From Bacilli bacterium (GTDB lineage: Bacteria; Bacillota_I; Bacilli_A; ML615J-28; CAG-313), in assembly GCA_900770645.1 (NCBI GenBank), contig CAAGKY010000025.1, forward strand, positions 1 to 6,661: a stretch of 6,661 nucleotides of DNA, in the 5' to 3' direction. The notes under the pieces are model-generated. The model saw nothing but the letters and a program-made list of their open reading frames with translations. It searched no databases and was not told the DNA's origin. The translations under genes were made by a program, and so were the position numbers. The number at the start of each line of letters is the position of its first letter. The first letter of the stretch is position 1. This document shows, piece after piece, positions 1-6,262 of this stretch.

Positions 1-2065
1 CAAGTTGATCAAAAGCTATTTGTTTTAAATCTTGACGATTTAATACCTTTCCAATCATTGAGACAGCTTTTGTCTTACTTAATAATGTCGCATGATATCC
101 TCTTCTTTGAATCGCAACCGGCATAATACGTAAGTAAACATCTTCATTTAGTTTAATTCCATTTTTAGCTTGTTCTTTTAAATCAATCAAGGCTTCTTCT
201 TTGGTTCCATGTGATGGTGGAACTGTGAAGCGTTCAATATTTATTTTATCAAGTGGATAAACATGAGCTGGTAATAAATTATATGGTGCTGTATATTTCA
301 TTGTACTTGTTACATATTCAGCATATAATTCTAAAGATTTAACCCATTCTTTTGATAATTGATGATTTGGAGCTACTTCATATGCTCTTGCTAGAGCATG
401 AATCGGTGTTTGTTCATGCCCACGATGTTCATATGTTAGAATTTTAGTATGAAGTGGATCTTCATAGAAGAAACCTCTAAGTGGTAAGTCCCAGTTTGGA
501 TATTCTTGTTGTTGGCAAGCCATAACAATTTTACTATATTTTGTCATATATTCTAAATATGCATCATCATTAGTTATATCATACAATTCACTAGCCGCAA
601 GTAATGCTTCTCCTGCTACTTGAGAATCAATATTAGGTCCCCAACGCAAAGTATATATTCCTGCATCATATCCTTCAATTCCAAATTTAAAGTCTTCAAT
701 AGATGCACGAAGACACCAATCACTAAATATTGGTTCATCTTTAAATAGTTTGGCTCCAACTGCTAATGCAGCTGATGCACATAGATTTTCAAATGGACCG
801 TTTTCTGATTTAGAAATTTTAATTTGTTCATTGTCGCTAGTTAAAACATTATCTCTCCAGATACCGTAACTAACCGCAAGAGCTCTTTCACCATTTCCAA
901 AACGTGTTCTTAGTAACCAAATCAACCCTACTTTAGCCTCATCTTTTAAACGACTATATAATTCATCGTTACTACTTTGATATTTAAGGGCTAAATCCGC
1001 AATCGCATGGGCCATGTCAGCTGTACATATTTCAAATTGTGATAAGTCACCCGCATCATGCCATCCACCAAAGTTAGGCACTGTTCTACCATCTGATGAA
1101 ATTGTTTTACAATTTAAGTGGCAATGTGAGTGAACAGTTGGAACATCTTCTCCACATCTTAACATTCTTAAAAAATTCATACTCTTCCAAATAGATGAAT
1201 CAAGTGCTAAATCACTGATTGAGAAAAATTCAGTTTGAATATCACCAATAACGATTTTATACCATCCAGGAATTGTAATTTCACTAAAATCTAAAACTAA
1301 ATATTTTCCTAAGAATACTTCTTCTAATACTGCTTCTTTTTCTAATACTACAATATTATCTTCATTTAATACTTTAAATGTTTTTTCATCTAAGCATGAA
1401 ACAATTGCTGTTTTTTGATAACTTGGATAATATCCACTATGTGAATAAGCAATACGGTTATTTAATTCCCAAGTTTCATCTTCATCAATATCCACCACTT
1501 CCGCATAAACATCACTAATAAATACTTCTAATTCAGGTAAACCTTCCGGTGGGCATCCCATTAGAAATGGTTGAATCGTAAATGTTTCAACATTTTTTCT
1601 TTGAATTTTATCAACTTCAAATATTACCGTATTCCACATATTAGGAGTTAAACTAGGAGCATGAACTTCTTCATGTCCTTTATCCCCAAACGCAAAGTGA
1701 AAATAAAAATTCACATGTCCAGTTGATTTTGGATAAACTTTAACAGATATACGGTTATACTCTTCTAAATTTAAACTATTTAATCCAATTTTAATATTAG
1801 GGAATGGACGAGGCACAACATTTTCAACTTTAGTGTCAGCCACAAAATGTAGACTCATATTATTATCAATAACAAATTCATTACTTAAATCAATACTTGC
1901 TTTTCCATTTAATACAACATTATCTAAAGTATTACTTTGGTATAGACAACATCTTTTGTATACCTTTTTATTAAGCCATCTAGTATTCGCATTGTCATTT
2001 AAGTCTTCTTCCATCACAATCGTTGCTTGTTTACTTTTTTTAATTAAATCTTCTAATTTTTTCAT
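1..2065 (-). CDS. Glycoside hydrolase family 9 protein with N-terminal Ig-like (CelD_N) domain, cytosolic, 3' end off window
   Basis: Read from ATG at 2065 leftwards, the frame is open for 688 codons and runs off the left edge. The start is fixed by TTTGAGG (complement of 2071-2077) five bases before the ATG. The key signature is GGWHDAGD at residues 333-340: D337 and D340 match the paired catalytic-base aspartates of GH9. Upstream, RCG (C304) and HSHCH (312-316) resemble the Cys/His zinc site known in clostridial GH9 endoglucanases. Residues about 200-285 look like the CelD_N Ig-like domain (GYYPSYQK at 211-218, PGWYK at 266-270). Residues about 60-190 look like an extra beta-sandwich, possibly carbohydrate-binding. 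The last visible residues (RRGYHATLLSKTKAV, 654-668) match the GH9 helix before the C-terminal active-site segment, so the proton-donor Glu and about 100 residues lie outside. The start MKKLEDLIKK is not a signal peptide, suggesting intracellular action on imported beta-glucan or aminosugar oligosaccharides. The exact substrate cannot be read from sequence. Confidence 0.87.
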   Translation of the reverse strand, partial: MKKLEDLIKKSKQATIVMEEDLNDNANTRWLNKKVYKRCCLYQSNTLDNVVLNGKASIDLSNEFVIDNNMSLHFVADTKVENVVPRPFPNIKIGLNSLNLEEYNRISVKVYPKSTGHVNFYFHFAFGDKGHEEVHAPSLTPNMWNTVIFEVDKIQRKNVETFTIQPFLMGCPPEGLPELEVFISDVYAEVVDIDEDETWELNNRIAYSHSGYYPSYQKTAIVSCLDEKTFKVLNEDNIVVLEKEAVLEEVFLGKYLVLDFSEITIPGWYKIVIGDIQTEFFSISDLALDSSIWKSMNFLRMLRCGEDVPTVHSHCHLNCKTISSDGRTVPNFGGWHDAGDLSQFEICTADMAHAIADLALKYQSSNDELYSRLKDEAKVGLIWLLRTRFGNGERALAVSYGIWRDNVLTSDNEQIKISKSENGPFENLCASAALAVGAKLFKDEPIFSDWCLRASIEDFKFGIEGYDAGIYTLRWGPNIDSQVAGEALLAASELYDITNDDAYLEYMTKYSKIVMACQQQEYPNWDLPLRGFFYEDPLHTKILTYEHRGHEQTPIHALARAYEVAPNHQLSKEWVKSLELYAEYVTSTMKYTAPYNLLPAHVYPLDKINIERFTVPPSHGTKEEALIDLKEQAKNGIKLNEDVYLRIMPVAIQRRGYHATLLSKTKAVSMIGKVLNRQDLKQIAFDQL

Positions 2066-2096
2066 ATTAACCTCAAATATTAAAAATTCTAATTTT

Positions 2097-2126
2097 ATTA
2101 TATCATAGTTTATAATAAATTGCTAA
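2097..2126 (-). promoter_or_regulatory. Promoter of the GH9 gene, extended -10
   Basis: On the minus strand TGATATAAT (complement of 2097-2105) is a perfect -10 hexamer with the TG extension. The -35 is weak: TTAGCA (complement of 2121-2126, 18-bp spacer) is the best candidate. The GH9 ATG at 2065 lies 32 bases downstream of the -10, leaving a short leader that contains the GAGG ribosome binding site. Confidence 0.62.
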
Positions 2127-2148
2127 AAATAATTAATTATGTTATAAT
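2120..2148 (+). promoter_or_regulatory. Promoter of the acyltransferase-ligase operon, extended -10
   Basis: TTGCTA (2120-2125), a 17-base spacer and a perfect TATAAT (2143-2148), preceded by TG at 2140-2141, form a near-consensus promoter. A short leader follows, then AGGAG (2158-2162) seven bases before the ATG at 2170. The -35 occupies the same bases as the -35 region of the divergent GH9 promoter. A 7-bp inverted repeat (2134-2140 / 2144-2150) covers the -10, but in DNA this AT-rich it may be chance. Confidence 0.7.
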
Positions 2149-2169
2149 TATTCCAATAGGAGTATTAAT

Positions 2170-2994
2170 ATGACAGAAAATCAAACACAAAAAAGAATCT
2201 TCGAACTAGATGCCTTAAGAGGTATTGCGGTTATAGCGATGATTATTGATCACTTTACATATTTATTATTTGAGTTTTATATAATGACTCCCGAAATCTT
2301 TAGCAACTTTGGAAAAATAAATCCTGTTGGTTTTAGAAAGATTGTTAACGTATTAGTAGAATTTCAACTAAGTAGTTTTAGAGATGGAGCTCATTATGTC
2401 TTCTGCACTATTTTCTTATTATTAGTAGGAATTAGTTGTACTTTCTCTAAAAATAATCTATTGCGTGGACTAAAGGTAGGAATTGGAGCAGCAATTATAT
2501 CGGTTGCGACTATCATAATATCTCTTGTGATAAAAGATAATTATAGTATTATTTTTGGAATTTTACATTTAATATGTGTATCAATATTATTATTTTATTT
2601 AGTTCAAAAATTATATCCTAATAAATGGTTGTATCTTATAATAGGTAGTTTCTTAATAATTTGGGGATTCCTAATTAAGTGGTGGGATGCTCCTTTTATT
2701 GGTGATTATAGAACTATTACTTTTGTTGATTTATTCAAGATAATATTAGGTTATAAGGTATATGGAGCCGATCACTTTGGAATTATTCCTTGTACAGGTG
2801 TCGTTTTTGTGGGTGCTTTTTTAGGAGAACTTTTATATAAAAAACGTCAAACATTATTTCCTAAATTAGATAAAGCTTGGCATAAACCATTTACATATGT
2901 TGGTAGACATGCTTTACTTATTTATCTATTCCATCAAGTTGTTTCAATAGTTGTTATTGTCTTAATGTTTTTATTAGCAGGATATCGTTTTTAG
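2170..2994 (+). CDS. DUF1624 / heparan-alpha-glucosaminide N-acetyltransferase-like membrane protein
   Basis: This 274-residue polytopic membrane protein has the family's N-terminal signature ELDALRG (12-18) followed by MIIDHF (24-29) in the first membrane segment. It also has ADHFGIIP (200-207) and a terminal GRHALLIYLFHQ (245-256), as expected for the HGSNAT-catalytic / DUF1624 group. About seven hydrophobic segments are visible: roughly 16-36, 77-92, 100-121, 127-146, 152-170, 204-223 and 248-270. The family's best-known member, lysosomal HGSNAT, carries acetyl groups from acetyl-CoA across a membrane onto glucosamine; the bacterial members are mostly uncharacterised. It is far shorter than the animal enzyme but a normal size for a bacterial DUF1624 protein. 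It is first in an operon with the ligase at 3004. The acyl donor and acceptor are unknown, and assignment to transferase activity is by family only. Confidence 0.82.
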   Translation: MTENQTQKRIFELDALRGIAVIAMIIDHFTYLLFEFYIMTPEIFSNFGKINPVGFRKIVNVLVEFQLSSFRDGAHYVFCTIFLLLVGISCTFSKNNLLRGLKVGIGAAIISVATIIISLVIKDNYSIIFGILHLICVSILLFYLVQKLYPNKWLYLIIGSFLIIWGFLIKWWDAPFIGDYRTITFVDLFKIILGYKVYGADHFGIIPCTGVVFVGAFLGELLYKKRQTLFPKLDKAWHKPFTYVGRHALLIYLFHQVVSIVVIVLMFLLAGYRF

Positions 2995-2998
2995 GAGG
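2993..2998 (+). promoter_or_regulatory. Ribosome binding site of the ligase gene, overlapping the upstream stop codon
   Basis: AGGAGG at 2993-2998 shares its first two bases with the TAG stop of the upstream membrane protein (2992-2994) and sits five bases before the ATG at 3004. An out-of-frame ATG at 3000 is too close to the site to be preferred. The overlap means that ribosomes finishing the first gene unmask or reload at the second, so translation is probably coupled. Confidence 0.85.
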
Positions 2999-3003
2999 TA
3001 TGT

Positions 3004-4608
3004 ATGAACAATAGATCTTTTTATCAAATACTAAAAGATACCACAATTACATTTCCTAAAGAAAATGCTTTATGTTATGAAAACAAATATTTTAAATACC
3101 AAACAGTTTTGAAAGAAACTGATAAACTTGCTTCTGCTTTAAAAACTTTAGGCGTTAGGAAACATGATGTTGTGACAATATGTATGCCTAATACACCTGA
3201 GGCTGTATATAGTTTTTATGCGGTATCAAAAATAGGGGCTATTTGTTATGAAGTTCATCCGAAAACAACCTTAAATATGATGCGTCGTTTTTTAAAAAAC
3301 ACTAATTCTCATATTTTAATAGTTTTAAATCTTTTTGTGAAAGAGTTCTTACCATTAACTAAAGAAATGGATTTAACGATTATTAGTTGTAACCCTTTTG
3401 AAAAAGGTAATATCTTTCTAAAGACAATTTGTGCACTAAAAACTAAAACAAATAATCCTCATGTTATTAACTATAATTCTTTAAAGTCAAAAGAAACTGT
3501 AAATGAAGACTTTTTAGATAGCGAAGAAACATCAGTTTATCTAAATACTGGTGGTACTAGTGGAGAACCTAAAATCATTGAATTATCTAGTAAAGCTATT
3601 AATAATCTTGCGGGAGATGGAACAACAATTCTTGGTATCACTGATCCACTAGGAATTCATATGTTAGGGGTTTTACCGATGTTTCATGGATTTGGTTTAT
3701 GTATGGGAATCCATGCCCCTATCACATTTGGAGCATGTGTATCGTTAATGACTAAATTTAACGCAAAAAAGACAATTAAACTAATTAAGAAAAATCGTTG
3801 TAATATAATTATTGGAGTTCCCGGATTATTTAAATCTCTTTTAAAACAACCTTCTTTTTATAACGAATCACTTAAAAATTTACATGTTTCATATGTTGGA
3901 GGAGACTTTGTTCCAGCTGACTTAACTAAACGCTTTAATGAGACAATGGAAAAATACAATTCTCCAGCAAGACTATTTGCAGGATACGGTCTAACAGAAA
4001 CTGTTACTGTCTGCAACGTTAACACAAACCTTGCGAATAAACCAAATTCAGTAGGTAAGTGTGTAAGCGACTTCAAAAATAAAATTGTTGATATTAACAC
4101 TCGTGAAGAATTACCAACATATGAAGTTGGAGAAATTTGTGTTAGTGGAACATCAATTATGAATGGTTACTTAGATGATGAAGAATTAACTAATAAAACT
4201 ATTATTACTGATAAAGATGGTGTTAGATGGGTTTTAACTGGTGACTTCGGTTATTTAGATGAAGATAACTTCTTATTCTTTAAACAAAGATTAAAACGTA
4301 TTATTAAAGTATCAGGAGTTATTATTTGTCCATCTGATGTTGAAAATGCGGTTAACATGTTAGATGAGGTCTTTGATGTATACGCAACCGATATTTTAGA
4401 TGATAATCGTGGATCAATGATTAAACTATTTATTGTAAAAAACGATAATTATCAAATAAGCAAACCTGAATTAGAAGAGAAAATTAAAAAAATAATTTCT
4501 GATGAAGTATCAGTATACGCAATTCCTAAAGAAATTGTCTATATGGACAAATTACCCAAAACTGATGTTGGAAAAACTGATTCTAAATATTTAGAAAGCA
4601 TAAAATAG
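3004..4608 (+). CDS. AMP-forming acyl/aryl-CoA ligase-like enzyme (class I adenylate-forming, ANL superfamily)
   Basis: This 534-residue soluble protein has the ANL core motifs in order. They are the P-loop TGGTSGEPK (182-190), the LPMFHGFG motif (224-231), GYGLTE (327-332), TGD (412-414, D414 for ribose), the hinge stretch RLKRIIKVSG (429-438) and the C-terminal-domain lysine in LPKTDVGKTD (517-526, K524). All key residues are present and the length is normal, so it should be active. Such enzymes adenylate a carboxylic acid with ATP and pass the acyl group to CoA or a carrier thiol. No carrier or condensation domain is fused, which favours a free-standing acyl-CoA ligase over a peptide synthetase. 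The acid cannot be predicted by eye. It is second in an operon, nine bases behind the membrane acyltransferase-like gene, and may supply its donor or a related activated acyl group. It could instead be an orphan fatty-acid or aryl-acid ligase. Confidence 0.88.
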   Translation: MNNRSFYQILKDTTITFPKENALCYENKYFKYQTVLKETDKLASALKTLGVRKHDVVTICMPNTPEAVYSFYAVSKIGAICYEVHPKTTLNMMRRFLKNTNSHILIVLNLFVKEFLPLTKEMDLTIISCNPFEKGNIFLKTICALKTKTNNPHVINYNSLKSKETVNEDFLDSEETSVYLNTGGTSGEPKIIELSSKAINNLAGDGTTILGITDPLGIHMLGVLPMFHGFGLCMGIHAPITFGACVSLMTKFNAKKTIKLIKKNRCNIIIGVPGLFKSLLKQPSFYNESLKNLHVSYVGGDFVPADLTKRFNETMEKYNSPARLFAGYGLTETVTVCNVNTNLANKPNSVGKCVSDFKNKIVDINTREELPTYEVGEICVSGTSIMNGYLDDEELTNKTIITDKDGVRWVLTGDFGYLDEDNFLFFKQRLKRIIKVSGVIICPSDVENAVNMLDEVFDVYATDILDDNRGSMIKLFIVKNDNYQISKPELEEKIKKIISDEVSVYAIPKEIVYMDKLPKTDVGKTDSKYLESIK

Positions 4609-4619
4609 TATATTTTTGT

Positions 4620-4658
4620 AAAGTAGAGTTCTTTTTTTGAATTCTACTTTATTTTTTT
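4620..4658 (+). terminator. Rho-independent terminator of the acyltransferase-ligase operon
   Basis: AAAGTAGAGTTC (4620-4631) pairs with GAATTCTACTTT (4639-4650), giving a 12-bp stem with one G-T wobble and a seven-T loop. A and then seven T residues follow (4652-4658). It starts 12 bases after the ligase stop, so it isolates the operon from the downstream gene. Confidence 0.88.
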
Positions 4659-4688
4659 ACACAATAGAGTTAAAATTCAAACAGTAGG

Positions 4689-4717
4689 TTGTATATCAAA
4701 AGTACTTGCTATATAAT
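4689..4717 (+). promoter_or_regulatory. Promoter of the hemolysin III-family gene
   Basis: TTGTAT (4689-4694), a 17-base spacer and a perfect TATAAT (4712-4717) lie between the upstream terminator and the next gene. AGGAGG (4730-4735) follows, five bases before the ATG at 4741. The -35 matches TTGACA only in its first three bases. The gap 4659-4740 holds nothing else I can support. Confidence 0.6.
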
Positions 4718-4740
4718 TAAAGTATATTCAGGAGGAAATT

Positions 4741-5379
4741 ATGACAAGTATCAATATTGTACCAAAAAGATCGATTTTAGAAGAAATCGGAAATTCTATT
4801 ACTCATGGCGTAGGTAGCATCTTTTCTATAGTTGCATTAATATTAATGTTAATTTTAAGTCAAACAACTAAAGAATGTATCGCTGCTATAATATACTTCA
4901 TTGGAATGTTTGTTTTATTTACAATGAGTTGTTTGTATCATGCTTTTAAGCATGGAAGTAAAGTAAAATCTCTTTTTAGAAGATTTGATTATTCATCAAT
5001 CTATCTTCTAATAGGTGCTACCTACGCACCTATTCTACTTTGTTATTTTGAGACTACTTTAAGTTTAATATTCTTCATAATACAATGGGTTTTAATTATA
5101 ACTGGTATTACTTTTGTGGCAATATTTGGACCAGGTAGATTCAAAGCATTACATTTTACTTTATATTTTGTGATTGGGTGGAGTGGATTATTATTTTTAC
5201 CACTTATGATTCAAAGAGATTTAGGATTCTTTTTATTAATACTAGGTGGGGGAATAATTTATTCACTTGGTATTATCCCCTTCGCAATGAAAAGTAAATC
5301 ATCCCATTTTATTTGGCACTTCTTTGTTTTGTTTGGAGCAGTTGCTCAGTGGATTGGAATCTTTATTTATATATACTAA
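4741..5379 (+). CDS. Hemolysin III / PAQR-family seven-helix membrane protein
   Basis: This complete 212-residue protein opens with EEIGNSITHGVG (14-25), the usual start of bacterial hemolysin III proteins. It has the family's conserved set: SCLYH (63-67), RFD (81-83), GATYAP (92-97) and HFIWH (189-193). In PAQR proteins, including the adiponectin receptors, one Ser, one Asp and three His at these places form a zinc-binding hydrolase-like site; here they are S63, D83, H67, H189 and H193, so the site looks intact. About seven membrane segments are visible (roughly 26-42, 47-65, 84-104, 107-130, 139-155, 160-181, 191-211). Despite the name, haemolysis is not the established role of most members; in Escherichia coli relatives are linked to membrane-lipid homeostasis. 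The gene has its own promoter and is monocistronic. The start is fixed by AGGAGG with a 5-base spacer. Confidence 0.93.
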   Translation: MTSINIVPKRSILEEIGNSITHGVGSIFSIVALILMLILSQTTKECIAAIIYFIGMFVLFTMSCLYHAFKHGSKVKSLFRRFDYSSIYLLIGATYAPILLCYFETTLSLIFFIIQWVLIITGITFVAIFGPGRFKALHFTLYFVIGWSGLLFLPLMIQRDLGFFLLILGGGIIYSLGIIPFAMKSKSSHFIWHFFVLFGAVAQWIGIFIYIY

Positions 5380-5381
5380 AT

Positions 5382-5428
5382 AAAAAAGGTAAGTATGAAA
5401 CGAATCACTTCGTCTATACTTACCTTTT
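5382..5428. terminator. Bidirectional terminator shared by two convergent genes
   Basis: AAAAGGTAAGTAT (5384-5396) pairs perfectly with ATACTTACCTTTT (5416-5428). An inner ACGAA/TTCGT stem (5400-5404 / 5409-5413) closes a four-base loop, with a small internal loop between the two stems. The hairpin begins within five bases of the hemolysin III stop (5379) and ends seven bases from the stop of the minus-strand gene (5435). The minus-strand transcript ends in six U residues; the plus-strand run is four, so termination should be stronger for the minus-strand gene. Confidence 0.85.
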
Positions 5429-5434
5429 AACATC

Positions 5435-6208
5435 TTATGCTGGATCAACCTTACGCCAATCTTCAATATAAACTTTTTTAATTGTCTTTTCTTCTTTTTC
5501 CCAGTAATCATAGATGTCTTTACGTTTGAATTTAGCATATGCTACTTCAGCGTTTGCGTCTGTTAATTCAACCGCATCATCACCTTCTCCATCAAACCAT
5601 CCTAAGAATTCATAACCAGCTACTCTAATTTTTGGTAATCCTTCTGTTGGTAATTCTGATAAGAATGTTCCTGGAATGTGTTCTAAAGCATATTTAACAC
5701 GATAACTATGCCACCAATAAACAGTTTCCGCAGTAAAATAGAATAATTTTGAAGTATCTACTAAAGATGCCCAACCAGATACATAGAAGTCATCCGCATA
5801 GTTATATGGATCCATTTTTGTACATCCTTCATCATTACGCCACCATGCGAAGAAAGTAATTAAGAAATTAATGAAGTCAGTAAATAAACCATTTTTGTGA
5901 CAATATCCAATAAATACTGTTTCAGGTTGTTTATCTAAAGAACCATCCATCATATCTTGAACGAAATATTTGTGGAAAGCAAATCCCATTGAATAACAAT
6001 TTTCTCTACCATCTGCATAATAATCTGCATATGCATAAAAGTCATCAACATTATTAATATTATGACTTGCTAGATCATTCTTACCTTCTTCAGTTTTATT
6101 AATGAAGTTGTAGAATTCTCCATAAAATGCTTCAAATAAAGCTTTTTTACTAGCCCAAAAATCTTTATTTAATTCATGACCTACAATAACATATTTTGTT
6201 TGTTTCAT
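5435..6208 (-). CDS. Unrecognised aromatic-rich protein with one C-terminal InlB-type B-repeat
   Basis: This 257-residue protein starts at the ATG complement of 6206-6208, fixed by AGGAGG five bases upstream. I do not recognise residues 1-180. About 53 of the 257 residues are F, Y or W (near 21%), with clusters such as FEAFYGEFYNF (25-35), FYAYADYYAD (57-66), FFAWW (119-123), FYF (156-158) and YWWHSY (164-169). There are three scattered cysteines (71, 103, 129). Residues about 181-230 resemble one Listeria-Bacteroides (Flg_new / InlB B-repeat) unit, with AGYEFLGWFDGEGD (197-210) and a closing VAYAKF (222-227) where VTLYAKW is usual. A short charged tail follows (231-257). There is no signal peptide, lipobox, LPXTG or clear membrane helix, although the repeat is normally found in surface proteins. 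Segment 108-123 is hydrophobic but short. Function unknown; a substrate-binding or ADP-ribosylation-like role would be guesswork. Confidence 0.8.
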   Translation of the reverse strand: MKQTKYVIVGHELNKDFWASKKALFEAFYGEFYNFINKTEEGKNDLASHNINNVDDFYAYADYYADGRENCYSMGFAFHKYFVQDMMDGSLDKQPETVFIGYCHKNGLFTDFINFLITFFAWWRNDEGCTKMDPYNYADDFYVSGWASLVDTSKLFYFTAETVYWWHSYRVKYALEHIPGTFLSELPTEGLPKIRVAGYEFLGWFDGEGDDAVELTDANAEVAYAKFKRKDIYDYWEKEEKTIKKVYIEDWRKVDPA

Positions 6209-6233
6209 AATTTCCTCCTATTAGATTACCTAT

Positions 6234-6262
6234 ATTATATCACATTTATTTTTAATACAAAA
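6234..6262 (-). promoter_or_regulatory. Promoter of the aromatic-rich gene, extended -10
   Basis: On the minus strand TGATATAAT (complement of 6234-6242) is a perfect extended -10. The -35 is poor (TTTTGT, complement of 6257-6262, 17-base spacer) and touches the 3' end of the transporter gene. The ATG is 25 bases downstream of the -10, so the leader is short. No terminator is visible between the two minus-strand genes, so readthrough from the transporter gene is also possible. The gap 6209-6262 holds only this promoter and the ribosome binding site. Confidence 0.55.

Noticed and set aside
1833..2108. Plus-strand 91-codon open frame
   Set aside because: It lies antisense to the N-terminus of the GH9 gene, has no ribosome binding site and shows no domain; it is a shadow of the coding frame.
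2111..2116. A further TATAAT on the plus strand as a third promoter
   Set aside because: No acceptable -35 lies 16-18 bases upstream and it would fall just ahead of the much better promoter; TATAAT is frequent by chance in this AT-rich gap.
3858..4100. Minus-strand 80-codon open frame
   Set aside because: It is fully inside the ligase gene on the opposite strand, whose GYGLTE motif is encoded there; no start signal supports it.
3004..4608. Nonribosomal peptide synthetase or DltA-like role for the adenylating enzyme
   Set aside because: There is no carrier or condensation domain and no dltB/C/D-like neighbour; the partner belongs to DUF1624, not the MBOAT family.
5299..5538. Minus-strand 79-codon open frame
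   Set aside because: It crosses the terminator hairpin and overlaps the ends of two well-supported genes in another frame.
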